DNA from: Phycisphaerales bacterium
GTDB lineage: Bacteria > Planctomycetota > Phycisphaerae > Phycisphaerales > SM1A02
Direction of reading: 5' to 3'
Length of the DNA: 64,000 bases
NCBI GenBank assembly: GCA_029247205.1
Contig: JAQWLT010000026.1
Location: 42,364-106,363, forward strand
Part shown: positions 8,792-17,503 of the stretch, in pieces
Layout of the letters: the number at the start of each line of letters is the position of its first letter
How positions within the stretch are numbered: position 1 is the first letter of the stretch
Notes under the pieces: model-generated
What the model was told of the DNA's origin: nothing
The model's database searches: none
Seen by the model: the letters and a program-made list of their open reading frames with translations, nothing else
Translations under genes and position numbers: made by a program

Positions 8792-10360
8792 ATGAGACAT
8801 CGACTGACAGCATGGGTATGCGGCATCTGTGGTCTGTATGGCCCTCTGAGCAACACGGCAGTAGCTGCTCCAGATGCTGGAGCAGCCATCGATGCGTGGA
8901 TGCGAGCACGAGCAGCAGTCGATGCGGGCGATGCCACCATGCTCGCAGATCACCCCACCGATCTGCCTGGCGTGCGATTGGTCCTCCGCCACGATGGGAG
9001 GCCACTCGCTGCTGCTGCTGCTGCGAAGGCCACTGGCGAATCGACGCCACTGCAAACCGCCACCCAAGATCTCCTTGAGAAGGCTCGGGCCGACGGTGCC
9101 CTCGCCGAGCTACCAACTGCAATTGTGACCGAAGGGCTGGCTCGAACAACTCTTGAACTCGACGCCGCTGGACCACTCACGCCGATGACTGCGGCGAACC
9201 TTGTTGATGCAGCAAGTGACCTCAACCCGGCCGATGACGGCGTCGCTCTGCGGGTGGGCGATAGATGGCATCTTCGGTACCCCTCAGCGCTTCGCATGTC
9301 CGGGGCAGCGGCCACACTGGAGATGCTCGTTGAGCTCGCCGCTGTTGCCGGGTTTACACCTGAATCGCTGGACTCTGCTCGTCGCACCGGCGCCGCAACA
9401 CTCTACCGATTCCAAACAATCACCCTTGTGCAGTGTGGTGATGAACTTTCACCACGCGTGTACGAACGAGGCCGCGAGACCAGCCCGTGGAATACAAGCC
9501 GTGAGGCAATACTTGCCCAGTTAAGCCGCATTGGGCGACACGTGCTTTTGCAGTGCTGGGATGACCCTGACGGCGAGTTGCTGCATGTTGGCGGTGAATA
9601 TGTACCACCGCATGATCACTGTCAACCCGTGCAAGCAGCAGCCAGAGATCATGCATTTGTAGCGCTGGCCCTACACAAACTCAGCGCCGTGCCTGAACTT
9701 CCAGAACAACTCAACATATCAGGGCGGCTCGCAGCCGACACCATCGCAGCCCAACTCGCCTCTGATGACCCAGTTATTGTTGCTGTGCGTTCTCAACTTG
9801 ATCCCTCCACCAATCTGGACTCTGTACGGCTGCTTCTTTCGGACAACACCGCACCGCGCGTTGAACGCGCCATTGCAGCATGGGCACTTGCTCACAATGC
9901 CGCCGACCATGAAGCTGTAATCGCCTTGCTTGACGAAACTGCTGTAGGCCCCCGACAACAACTCTTTGGCATGCTTCCATGGATCGGGTGGGCTGATCTG
10001 GCACAAGCGAAGTCCCTCAATCAGCCCCCGCGGCTGGATCGCCTCTGGCAAGGCCTTAGCAGCGTAACGCTCAAAGACGTCGACTCACGAACTTCCACAG
10101 CTGACATGTTGCCGGTCGCGGCCTTTCTCGCCTCTGTGCAGAAATCATCTGCAGATCGTTCGCTCCAATTGCTTGATCTCTTGGTCGTCGGCCCACATGA
10201 ATCTCGTTTCTTCCGGTCACCCACACGGGCAGTTGGAGGTGTGCGACTCTCGCCATGGAATGAACGAATGCCGGTGTGGGCACAGACACTTGGAATCCTA
10301 TTGCTCTGCGAAGCACTCGAACATCTAGATGATCCGCTGCTCAAGGAAAAAAACTCATGA
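8792..10360 (+). CDS. Exported protein of unknown function
   Basis: I do not recognise this 522-residue protein. The N-terminus (MRHRLTAWVCGICGLYGPLSNTAVA-AP) is a plausible Sec signal peptide with an AVA cleavage site. The mature part is rich in Ala and Leu, has an Ala run (AAAAAAKA), and looks mostly helical in its second half, where segments such as RAIAAWALAHNAADHEAVIALL suggest HEAT-like helical repeats. The ATG at 8792 has a strong SD (GGAGGAAGG). It overlaps the next gene by 4 bp (ATGA), so the two proteins are probably made together. Confidence 0.7.
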   Translation: MRHRLTAWVCGICGLYGPLSNTAVAAPDAGAAIDAWMRARAAVDAGDATMLADHPTDLPGVRLVLRHDGRPLAAAAAAKATGESTPLQTATQDLLEKARADGALAELPTAIVTEGLARTTLELDAAGPLTPMTAANLVDAASDLNPADDGVALRVGDRWHLRYPSALRMSGAAATLEMLVELAAVAGFTPESLDSARRTGAATLYRFQTITLVQCGDELSPRVYERGRETSPWNTSREAILAQLSRIGRHVLLQCWDDPDGELLHVGGEYVPPHDHCQPVQAAARDHAFVALALHKLSAVPELPEQLNISGRLAADTIAAQLASDDPVIVAVRSQLDPSTNLDSVRLLLSDNTAPRVERAIAAWALAHNAADHEAVIALLDETAVGPRQQLFGMLPWIGWADLAQAKSLNQPPRLDRLWQGLSSVTLKDVDSRTSTADMLPVAAFLASVQKSSADRSLQLLDLLVVGPHESRFFRSPTRAVGGVRLSPWNERMPVWAQTLGILLLCEALEHLDDPLLKEKNS

Positions 10361-11175
10361 TGACACTCCTGCAATCTGCATGCGCATCTGTTCTGATGAC
10401 GTGCATGCCTGCCGCAGGGCCGCAAGATGGGATGGCGCTATCCAAATTGATCTACACGGACATCGACACCGGTTTCACACAAGCGAGCCTAGCGGATGTC
10501 ATCGACTTGATCTCGCAAACAAGTGGGGCCAAGGTTGTGCTTCTAGCCGAGTCTGAATCGCGGCCAAATGGAATTGATGCATCGCTCACAGTTGACCTTC
10601 CCGCGGCACATCGACCTGCGCTCAATCTGCTGCAAGATGCACTCGCCGCATGCGGGTCACCTGTACCGTGCACATGGCAAGTACGCAGTGGCATGATTGA
10701 AGTGTCGACCAAGGATCAATTGAGCACAGAAAGCATGCAAGTCACCCGTATTTTGCCAATTGAAGAATTCATTCAACCTATACCCGACTACAACGATCCG
10801 CCGAATCTCAACCTTGGCGGGGGTGGTGGCGGTGGAACTGGTGGTGGAGCTGGCGGCGGTGATGGCGCCGCGTGGGAAGACCTTGAAACACGCCGCAACC
10901 AATTGATTGAGGTACTCATTAGCAATATCGAGCCAAAAGCCTGGAAACGTGCTGGCGGTAACTGGGCAGAAATCATGCCATACCGTCGATCGCTGCTCAT
11001 TCGAGGGCCACGATGGGTGCAGCGACAAGTAATGGGCTTCGACTTTTTACTCCCTCGCGTATCCGGGCGCACGCCACGCACACTTCGATTCGATGGTGAT
11101 CAAGTTCGTGTCGAAATTGCACTGAGCGAGCAATTGCGTCGTGAGGACAACGAGCGTGCAGCACAGCCGCACTGA
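10357..11175 (+). CDS. Exported STN-domain-like protein with a Gly-rich linker
   Basis: This 272-residue protein begins with a short hydrophobic, probably exported N-terminus. Residues 35-130 (FTQASLADVIDLISQTSGAKVVLL, then LTVDLPAAHRPALNLLQDAL and a TWQVRSGMIEVST strand) look like the STN domain found before secretins and TonB-dependent receptors. A poly-Gly linker (GGGGGGGTGGGAGGG) leads to a C-terminal part (RRNQLIEVLISNIEPKAW, YRRSLLIRGPRWVQRQV) that resembles the continuation of this domain. The secretin barrel is absent. It starts inside the previous gene's stop (ATGA), so it shares that operon. The STN assignment is by pattern only. Confidence 0.65.
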   Translation: MMTLLQSACASVLMTCMPAAGPQDGMALSKLIYTDIDTGFTQASLADVIDLISQTSGAKVVLLAESESRPNGIDASLTVDLPAAHRPALNLLQDALAACGSPVPCTWQVRSGMIEVSTKDQLSTESMQVTRILPIEEFIQPIPDYNDPPNLNLGGGGGGGTGGGAGGGDGAAWEDLETRRNQLIEVLISNIEPKAWKRAGGNWAEIMPYRRSLLIRGPRWVQRQVMGFDFLLPRVSGRTPRTLRFDGDQVRVEIALSEQLRREDNERAAQPH

Positions 11176-11176
11176 C

Positions 11177-12508
11177 CTACTCGTGTCGCAAGGCCTCAAT
11201 AGGGTCTTGCCGACTTGCGAGTACGGCCGGATAGATCCCGAATACCAAACCTGTTGCAGCTGCAACGCTGAATGACACCACAACCGACCACGGCGTGATC
11301 GCAGCCTCAAACGAGATCTCGGTTTCAAGATGCCGCTGCACAACAGGGAGCGAAAGCACCCACGGAAGCGCCCGATCTACAGCGAGTGCGAGCCCGACGC
11401 CAAAGAGAATGCCCAAGATCCCCCCCGCCGCTGACAACGTGCCCGTCTCAACAAGAAACTGCAAAATAATGTCGCGACGTGTTGCGCCAAGAGCACGGCG
11501 AATACCAATCTCCCGTGTTCGTTCGATGACCGATGCGAGCATAATGTTCATGATGCCGATGCCGCCCACAAGCAAACTGATAGCAGCGATGGCTGTCAGC
11601 AAGAGGTTCATTGCAAATGTGGTGCGTTCTACATTTGCCAGCAATTCCCAGGGAACAATAATGGTGACATCGCCAGACTCGGCGTGGCCCGCATCGATCA
11701 CGCGTCGCACTCGTCGAGACATTTGGATCACTTGATCTGCATCGGTGGCCTCAATGTAGATTTCCGAAAATCGTGTCTCCTCTCCCGAGAAAGAACCGCT
11801 TACGCGGCGCATCACCGAATCACTAAACTCCAGTCGTCCGGTAGATATCGGAATGTGCACATCTAGATTCAGATCCCGGCCAACAAGCGCTACCCCTGCA
11901 CCGCCAGAGAGACCCACAGGATGAAGTACGCCGATGACCATAAAAATACGATCGTCGATGCGAATTGTCTCGCCAATGGGTGACTTGAGCGGGAAGAACT
12001 GATCCGCCACGGCCGAACCAATGACAGCAACACGCGATCGGGCTAACTCATCCTCGGGCACGAGATACCGGCCACCGCTCGCAACGCCAAGATTGAGCAC
12101 AGAAAGCAGATCAGTCGTCGTTCCATACACCTGACTGACCGTTCGGCGCGGACCATATGACACTTCCGAACCAAATGCCTTGAGCGGCACCATGCGATTG
12201 GCATCGGGCAGCGTGTGCTTGAGCCGCTCCCAATCTACATCTTCAAGGCCAAATTTTGCCACAAAGCTTCGCTGCTCACCGCTTGCGGCGGCAGACTCGG
12301 GCGGACGCTGTGAACGGACAATGATATTGCGGGCGCCGAGTGCTTGAATATCGCGAACAGCTGCCCGCTTATTGCCCTCACCGATCGCAACCATCAGTAT
12401 GACTGCGGCCACACCAAGAATGATTCCAAGACTAGTGAGAATCGACCGCAGCATATGCAGGCGAAGGTTGGAGAGCCCAAGCCGAATTGTCTCAAGAAGG
12501 AATTCCAT
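11177..12508 (-). CDS. MacB/FtsX-type ABC transporter permease
   Basis: This is a 443-residue permease of the MacB-like type VII ABC superfamily. TM1 is near residues 20-45 (MLRSILTSLGIILGVAAVILMVAIG). A large periplasmic MacB-PCD-like domain covers residues 50-300, followed by three C-terminal TM segments, with the conserved REIGIRRALGATRRDI cytoplasmic motif between the first and second. The usual substrates are lipoproteins, peptides or drugs, moved by mechanotransmission. No ABC ATPase or adaptor gene is adjacent: the upstream neighbour is divergent and the downstream one is convergent. It must pair with an ATPase encoded elsewhere. The stop is 1 bp from the stop of the convergent STN-like gene. 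Confidence 0.9.
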   Translation of the reverse strand: MEFLLETIRLGLSNLRLHMLRSILTSLGIILGVAAVILMVAIGEGNKRAAVRDIQALGARNIIVRSQRPPESAAASGEQRSFVAKFGLEDVDWERLKHTLPDANRMVPLKAFGSEVSYGPRRTVSQVYGTTTDLLSVLNLGVASGGRYLVPEDELARSRVAVIGSAVADQFFPLKSPIGETIRIDDRIFMVIGVLHPVGLSGGAGVALVGRDLNLDVHIPISTGRLEFSDSVMRRVSGSFSGEETRFSEIYIEATDADQVIQMSRRVRRVIDAGHAESGDVTIIVPWELLANVERTTFAMNLLLTAIAAISLLVGGIGIMNIMLASVIERTREIGIRRALGATRRDIILQFLVETGTLSAAGGILGILFGVGLALAVDRALPWVLSLPVVQRHLETEISFEAAITPWSVVVSFSVAAATGLVFGIYPAVLASRQDPIEALRHE

Positions 12509-12550
12509 TGATTGATGCTCTGGAGCGAAGTGGCATGGTACGCTCGGGCG

Positions 12551-12832
12551 ATGGGTCGCTCAGCAGACATCTCGGCCATTGAGGAAGTTTCCATACCACG
12601 CGGATGGATGTTTCGCTGCGATCTGGCAGGTGCCGGCGAATCAGAAGTACGGCTGGACTGGGCCGACTATGGCCACTGGTGTCCCGGTGGAGGTACCACC
12701 CCAAGCCGAGTCGTTGAAATCGTGCTCCAGGTCATGTTCGAATACGGCGCCACGGTGCCAACATCCTTTGATGCTGCCCGCGTGCGTCATGTCGTTCCAG
12801 AAGCCGACAAACTCATCACCTCCTTGATGTAG
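12551..12832 (+). CDS. Small conserved-looking protein of unknown function
   Basis: This protein is not recognised. The ATG at 12551 gives 93 residues; the ORF could also begin at the ATG at 12515, but the upstream codons overlap the promoter zone shared with the divergent permease. A TACGCT hexamer ends 6 nt before ATG 12551, fitting a leaderless start. The chain is soluble, has no signal, and contains FRCDLAGAGESEVRLDWADYGHWCPGGG. The next gene, a sensor kinase, follows 38 bp later in the same direction. Confidence 0.6.
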   Translation: MGRSADISAIEEVSIPRGWMFRCDLAGAGESEVRLDWADYGHWCPGGGTTPSRVVEIVLQVMFEYGATVPTSFDAARVRHVVPEADKLITSLM

Positions 12833-12870
12833 GGCACCAGCCCGCGTGACCCCTGCTACGCTGCCTTGGC

Positions 12871-14481
12871 ATGTCGCGTGGAGTCAGTCTTGCAAACAAG
12901 TGCCTCATCCTCTTTGGCTGCGCCATCGTTGCCATCTTGGTTGGTGCGCTCCTCGTGCCCTGGGTCGGTGTGCGGACACTCATCCACGAGAATCAGGTAG
13001 AGATCGCAGGTCAAGTCTCGGACGCCTGGCTTGCCGGCAAACTTGAACTTGGCGGCTTGCAGCCGGGGCATAGAACAGATCTAGAGGTAGCGGGCCCTGG
13101 CGGTGGCATGAAAGTGTCATGGGTGCCAATTGATGACATCGACACCACCACAGCCCCCGACGCCTTTACCAGCCGCGCCCTCGAGGCGTTTACAAGCACG
13201 CCCGATCAACCCTGGTTCACAACGACAAAGACACAGGATGAGCATGAGTTGATCTTCTTTGCGAAACCGGTCACCGCTTCACGTCTACGACGACTTGGCA
13301 ATGCGAGGGTCTCCGACTTTAGCGCCGGTGTGTCCGCCCCCACCGTCACCGATCCAATTAGCGGGCTGTTGGTTGTTTCTCGAAGCACTCGATTTGGCGA
13401 GGGACAACTCGACCGCAGCCGCGCCGTCATCGTGCTGACCGGCCTTGCGGCTGGTGTGCTCGCGGTCATTGTGTTCTGGTTCATCCTGTTCCGATTGATC
13501 TTCTCTCCAGTTCGACGCCTTCGCCGTGTCGTTGACCGTGTAGGAGAAGGACAGATTGAGGCGCGAGCCGATATTCATACTGGGGATGAGTTTGAAGAAC
13601 TCTCGAAAGGTCTCAATGAGATGCTCGATAGTTTGGGCGAAGCCAGAACGCGGCTTGAACAGATGAACGAAAATCTCGACCTGAAGGTGTCAGAACTGGC
13701 CGAGGCAAATGTTGGCTTATGGGAGTCCTCACGTTTCAAAAGTGAGTTCCTCGCCAATGTCAGTCACGAGTTGCGAACACCACTCAACTCAATCATCGGA
13801 TTTGCAGATCTCCTGCGAGAAGAGGTTGCTGCTTCTGAGGGACCAGCCGAGAAGCACCTTCGGTATCTCTCCAACATCATGTTGAGTGGGCGATCGCTGC
13901 TTGAGATGATCAATGAACTTCTCAATATGGCCAAAATAGAGGCTGGCCGAATGGAAGTTGCCGTCGAACCAACGAATATCATCGACTTGGTTGAAGGAAT
14001 TGTCGGCATCATGTTGCCACAAGCAACGGCACGCTCAATCGACGTTACAACGACATTTGATGATGGCCTGCCAACGATCGAAACAGATCCCGGAAAGGTG
14101 CAGCAAGTGCTCTACAATCTTCTGTCTAATGCCATCAAGTTTACGCCCCAGGGTGGACGCGTATACATTGATGCCGAGAAGATCGTGAAATCCGGCCTCA
14201 CTGAGTTCATCAGTCTGACAGTGACGGATAATGGCCCAGGTATTCCGGTCGACATGCAAGATGTCGTTTTTGAAAAGTTCCGTCAGGTCGATGCCAGCCA
14301 TACCAGGCAGCACTCCGGCACTGGTCTTGGCCTCGCCATTTGCAAAGAACTCGCCGAGATGTTGCAGGCTGATCTGCAACTCAATAAATCGCCAACAGGT
14401 GGCGGCGCTTCCTTCACCCTGACGCTTCCCCTTGCTTGGAGTCCACCCAAACCTCGCTCACTCATGAGTCAAGAGGCTTAA
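12871..14481 (+). CDS. Membrane sensor histidine kinase (HAMP-HisKA-HATPase)
   Basis: This is a 536-residue two-component sensor kinase. TM1 lies near residues 8-32 (LILFGCAIVAILVGALLVPW), a periplasmic sensor region runs to about 190, and TM2 is VIVLTGLAAGVLAVIVFWFILF. A HAMP domain begins SPVRRLRRVVDRVGEGQIEAR and is followed by a short coiled coil. The kinase core shows the H-box LANVSHELRTPLNSIIGFADL, N-box VLYNLLSNAIKFT, DNGPGI, KFRQVD and GTGLGLAICKELAE. No response regulator lies beside it, so it is an orphan here. The signal is unknown. TACGCT ends 8 nt before the ATG and no SD is present. Confidence 0.95.
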   Translation: MSRGVSLANKCLILFGCAIVAILVGALLVPWVGVRTLIHENQVEIAGQVSDAWLAGKLELGGLQPGHRTDLEVAGPGGGMKVSWVPIDDIDTTTAPDAFTSRALEAFTSTPDQPWFTTTKTQDEHELIFFAKPVTASRLRRLGNARVSDFSAGVSAPTVTDPISGLLVVSRSTRFGEGQLDRSRAVIVLTGLAAGVLAVIVFWFILFRLIFSPVRRLRRVVDRVGEGQIEARADIHTGDEFEELSKGLNEMLDSLGEARTRLEQMNENLDLKVSELAEANVGLWESSRFKSEFLANVSHELRTPLNSIIGFADLLREEVAASEGPAEKHLRYLSNIMLSGRSLLEMINELLNMAKIEAGRMEVAVEPTNIIDLVEGIVGIMLPQATARSIDVTTTFDDGLPTIETDPGKVQQVLYNLLSNAIKFTPQGGRVYIDAEKIVKSGLTEFISLTVTDNGPGIPVDMQDVVFEKFRQVDASHTRQHSGTGLGLAICKELAEMLQADLQLNKSPTGGGASFTLTLPLAWSPPKPRSLMSQEA

Positions 14482-14785
14482 CCCAATCCCAGTCCTTCGA
14501 CTTATGAAGCGCTCCGGCGGCTTGCTTGATGCAACGCCGACACGCCGAACCTTCAACACAGATTCCTTTCCAAGCTGGATCGTCACGCGTCTCAAGGCAT
14601 AGGCGGCACGGGGCAGACGGCAGATCCTGACGCTCCAACACAAGCGATCGATAGGCAATCGTCAAGCAACTACCACAGATCAAGCTGCCTTGGTGGCCCT
14701 CAATGCACGCGGTCCCAGCCGACCATGCGGGATCGCCGCAGAAGTCGCACAGAATGTCTTCGGGCTGCACATCATCTGGATTCAT
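14462..14785 (-). CDS. Small protein with duplicated C4 zinc knuckle
   Basis: This protein of about 107 residues carries four CxxC pairs. CDFC-GDPAW...C-IEG...CGSC is followed by CRLC-ETRDDPAW...C-VEG...CRRC, an internal duplication of one zinc-binding unit. Each half recalls the C4 zinc finger at the start of ClpX (CSFCG...ICDEC). A basic tail ends the protein. It is the last gene of the leftward hppA operon; with ATG 14785 it starts 4 bp after the trmB stop, while upstream in-frame starts (14821, 14812, 14800) would overlap trmB. The function is unknown; protein or RNA binding is plausible. Confidence 0.7.
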   Translation of the reverse strand: MNPDDVQPEDILCDFCGDPAWSAGTACIEGHQGSLICGSCLTIAYRSLVLERQDLPSAPCRLCLETRDDPAWKGICVEGSACRRCIKQAAGALHKSKDWDWVKPLDS

Positions 14786-14789
14786 GCCT

Positions 14790-15470
14790 TCACGATGCAT
14801 TGGTTTCATCATCCTTATCAATTCGAGTCAGCGTCATTGCGTGAAATGGCCTGCCTTCACGCTGGTATTTTCGCTCAAAGTTTGTTCCAACTACTTCGCC
14901 ATCGCCTGCTGAGCCGGGCGGCAAAAACTCACTCCGGCTATAGAGTGATGCGTGCCGCTCGACATGTGTTTCGTACCAGGCGAAGAGATCACTGTGATCA
15001 GTCACCAAGTGGACACGCCCAGAAGGCTTCAGAATACGATGCATCGCAATCATGGTGCTGTCTTGAACAACGCGTCGCTTGTGATGTCGCTTCTTAGGCC
15101 ACGGGTCAGTGAAATAGAGGTGTATCACGTCAACAACGGATGGTTGGCACCGATGGCATACAAACTCACCCGCATCATCTCGGAGCATTCGAATATTCGT
15201 AAGCCCATTTCGCCGCACGCGATCGGCCGCATATCGAAAGAATTCCCTAGTCCATTCGATGCCCAAGAAGTTTGTTCCTGCCTGAATGGAAGCTTGCTGA
15301 ACGAGGAATGTCCCCTTTCCAGAGCCAACTTCAAGTTCAAATGGCCTTGCGGGATCGGCGAAGAGTGTGCGTGGATCAAGTGATCCACCGTCCCAGGCAG
15401 GAAGATCGTCCGCTTCTAATCCGAAGCCAGTAATATCAAGCGTGCGGCCGCGTGAGATACTGAAACTCAT
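14790..15470 (-). CDS. trmB: tRNA (guanine-N7)-methyltransferase
   Basis: This is a SAM-dependent enzyme that makes m7G46 in the tRNA variable loop. It shows the SAM motif ELEVGSGKGTFL, the family signature YFTDPWPKKRHHKRR, and the C-terminal TNFERKYQREGRP that binds tRNA. The length is 226 residues. ATG 15470 is firmly set by its ATGA overlap with the stop of the upstream esterase-like gene; the longer ORF start at 15515 lies inside that gene. It is co-transcribed with hppA, rsfS and the esterase-like gene. Confidence 0.95.
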   Translation of the reverse strand: MSFSISRGRTLDITGFGLEADDLPAWDGGSLDPRTLFADPARPFELEVGSGKGTFLVQQASIQAGTNFLGIEWTREFFRYAADRVRRNGLTNIRMLRDDAGEFVCHRCQPSVVDVIHLYFTDPWPKKRHHKRRVVQDSTMIAMHRILKPSGRVHLVTDHSDLFAWYETHVERHASLYSRSEFLPPGSAGDGEVVGTNFERKYQREGRPFHAMTLTRIDKDDETNAS

Positions 15471-17080
15471 GGTGACACCCGTGGGGGCGTCATCTGGAGT
15501 TGGTCTACAAGCCATGTTGTGAGTGCTTCGCGAGCAGATGCAGCCACTTCGTTTGGTGTTTCAGCAATCGCAAGCGAGTGATCGAGACCCGGGATCAGCC
15601 TTGGCTTGAAGTCCACGCCACGTTGTGACGCAATCTCAGTCAACGCTGTCAGACTGTTTGGACCGTCAAAAGTTGCGTCGCGATCACCCTGCAATGCAAG
15701 TACTGGAATTCCTCGAATGCGTGCAATTGACATCCGCGGATCCATACCCATGTGAAGTCGCCACTCAGGATCCACCGCAAGCAACATCAGGGCGTCAATC
15801 TCATCAGCAGCTGCACTCACTTGCTCTTCACCGAAGAGCGCCCGGCGATGGGCAATCCATTCTGTGGCTGCAATTCGAATCGCCTTCTCGTTGGCATCAT
15901 GCATTGCGAAATCAATGAATGTCCGCCAGGCCGCGAGGGCCTGCTGCGTCTCATTGGGTTGCCCGGCGGCAAGAATGAGGTCTTCCATAAGCAGTCGGCC
16001 AGACTTGCCTGGTAGCGAGAGCAACACAACTGCGGAAACATTGTCACCGAAAGTGGCAGCGTACCGGGCCACAATCGACGCTCCACCGCCATGCCCAACA
16101 AGTGCCAACTTGCGCAAGTCAATGGCTTCGTTGGCTTGCAACCAATCCATCCAACGGCGCGTTGCCCTTACGCGTTCCTTAAATCCGGCCTCTGGCAAAT
16201 GCATTCGGAATGTAGCAAAGCCCTGTTCACCAAATACGCTCGCAAGAGATTCCATTACAGGGGTACCTGCCACGATGCCGTCAAGATCAGCCCCAACTTC
16301 CCCGATAAGGAAGACCAATGGGTGTGGCCCATCGGTGTCTGGAAAGACCAGTCGACCAGATAACATTGGTTCGCCTGGAGCCTCGAGTGTCTGTAACGAA
16401 GTATCCGTTCGTGTCAATGTAATGATGTGCTGATCACGACCAGTCGTCCACAGCGCCTTGGTTGTCGCCCCGATGGGCTCAAGAGCCAGTGAAACAGGTG
16501 TGCCCCCTTGCCGGGAGGGGAATTCCAAAAGTAGAATGCCGTCACTCTCTACGTCGGTGCGGACGTCAACCGGATATCCCTCAATCGGCGAGTTCATGCT
16601 GCTGGTTTGATCGACTTCGGCGAGCCATCGCCCATCATGCTTGACCAGGTGAACCGCGAGATCCACTATCTCGGTCTCGCCAATAAGAATCTCTCCGCGA
16701 TAACTCACGCGGGATGGATCCTGACGCACCGCATGGCGTCGAGCGGCATGAAAGACGCCCGGGTTCTTGCTTCCATTGATGCGAGTGGTCCCGGCAATCG
16801 TTTGGCACATATCGTCAAGCGTGCCACGAAAGTCCACGCCGCCAACCTTGAATGTCACGACACTGCCTTGAAGCGAGGCGTCCTCCAGCATCGCTTGATG
16901 CAGTCCACCCGCAACACTCTCCACACGACCGGTGAAGTGATGGTCGGAGCTGTTCTGAAGCGTGAGGACAAAGTCCATTGATGGTTGGCCCGGCACGGTC
17001 CACGCGCCCACCCATAATCCATCAGGACATAGAGCCCCGATTGATACCGCCAGCAGGACAGTCAAGCCCGGCAGGATCAT
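15467..17080 (-). CDS. Alpha/beta-hydrolase-fold exported protein lacking the nucleophile Ser
   Basis: This 537-residue protein has a signal-peptide-like start (MILPGLTVLLAVSIGALC). A beta-rich region of about 220 residues precedes an alpha/beta hydrolase domain (HPLVFLIGEVGADLDG; RRWMDWLQANEAIDLRKLALVG). At the nucleophile elbow, where the family has G-x-S-x-G, this protein reads VGHGGGAS, so the Ser position is Gly. The Asp (QGDRDATFDG) and His (GLDHSLA) regions are retained. It may be a binding protein or use another residue. Start and stop both overlap neighbours by ATGA (rsfS before, trmB after), which ties it to the translation-related operon. Confidence 0.8.
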   Translation of the reverse strand: MILPGLTVLLAVSIGALCPDGLWVGAWTVPGQPSMDFVLTLQNSSDHHFTGRVESVAGGLHQAMLEDASLQGSVVTFKVGGVDFRGTLDDMCQTIAGTTRINGSKNPGVFHAARRHAVRQDPSRVSYRGEILIGETEIVDLAVHLVKHDGRWLAEVDQTSSMNSPIEGYPVDVRTDVESDGILLLEFPSRQGGTPVSLALEPIGATTKALWTTGRDQHIITLTRTDTSLQTLEAPGEPMLSGRLVFPDTDGPHPLVFLIGEVGADLDGIVAGTPVMESLASVFGEQGFATFRMHLPEAGFKERVRATRRWMDWLQANEAIDLRKLALVGHGGGASIVARYAATFGDNVSAVVLLSLPGKSGRLLMEDLILAAGQPNETQQALAAWRTFIDFAMHDANEKAIRIAATEWIAHRRALFGEEQVSAAADEIDALMLLAVDPEWRLHMGMDPRMSIARIRGIPVLALQGDRDATFDGPNSLTALTEIASQRGVDFKPRLIPGLDHSLAIAETPNEVAASAREALTTWLVDQLQMTPPRVSP

Positions 17081-17499
17081 GATGTCGATTCGCGGGCGAA
17101 CTCAACTTCAGGGGCATCTGACCATAACTCATCGAGATCGTAGTACCCGCGGCGTGAGGGCTCGAAGACATGCACAACGACATCCACAAAGTCGACAATG
17201 ATCCAAGTAGAAGCTGGATCAGCATTCGTTCTGAATCGATGCTGCCCGTTGGCATCTCCGATGCTTTCAATATCGCTGGCCACCGAACGAACTTGGCGAT
17301 CGCTCGTTCCAGAAGCTACCACCACGTAGTCGCACACTTGGCTGCGACCTCGGACATCAAACACACGTACATCTGTGCAGTGTCGATCCGCCGCTGTTTG
17401 AGCGGCTTCAATAGCAAATGCCTGCGCGTCCTTAGAAAGCGCGGAGGCCCCGGAACTAGGTCCCGAGGCCTTCGACGGAATACCGTGCGAATCGATCAT
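17077..17499 (-). CDS. rsfS: Ribosomal silencing factor RsfS
   Basis: This is an Iojap/RsfS family protein that binds uL14 and blocks joining of the ribosomal subunits when nutrients are scarce. Visible are AIEAAQTAADRHCTDVRVFDVRG, CDYVVVASGTSDRQVRSVAS and the end WIIVDFVDVVVHVFEPSRRGYYDLDELW, the family's most conserved part. A 30-residue Ser-rich N-terminus precedes the domain. The ATG at 17499 lies 4 bp after the hppA stop and is preferred over 17541. The product is 140 residues. Confidence 0.95.
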   Translation of the reverse strand: MIDSHGIPSKASGPSSGASALSKDAQAFAIEAAQTAADRHCTDVRVFDVRGRSQVCDYVVVASGTSDRQVRSVASDIESIGDANGQHRFRTNADPASTWIIVDFVDVVVHVFEPSRRGYYDLDELWSDAPEVEFARESTS

Positions 17500-17503
17500 T
17501 GAA

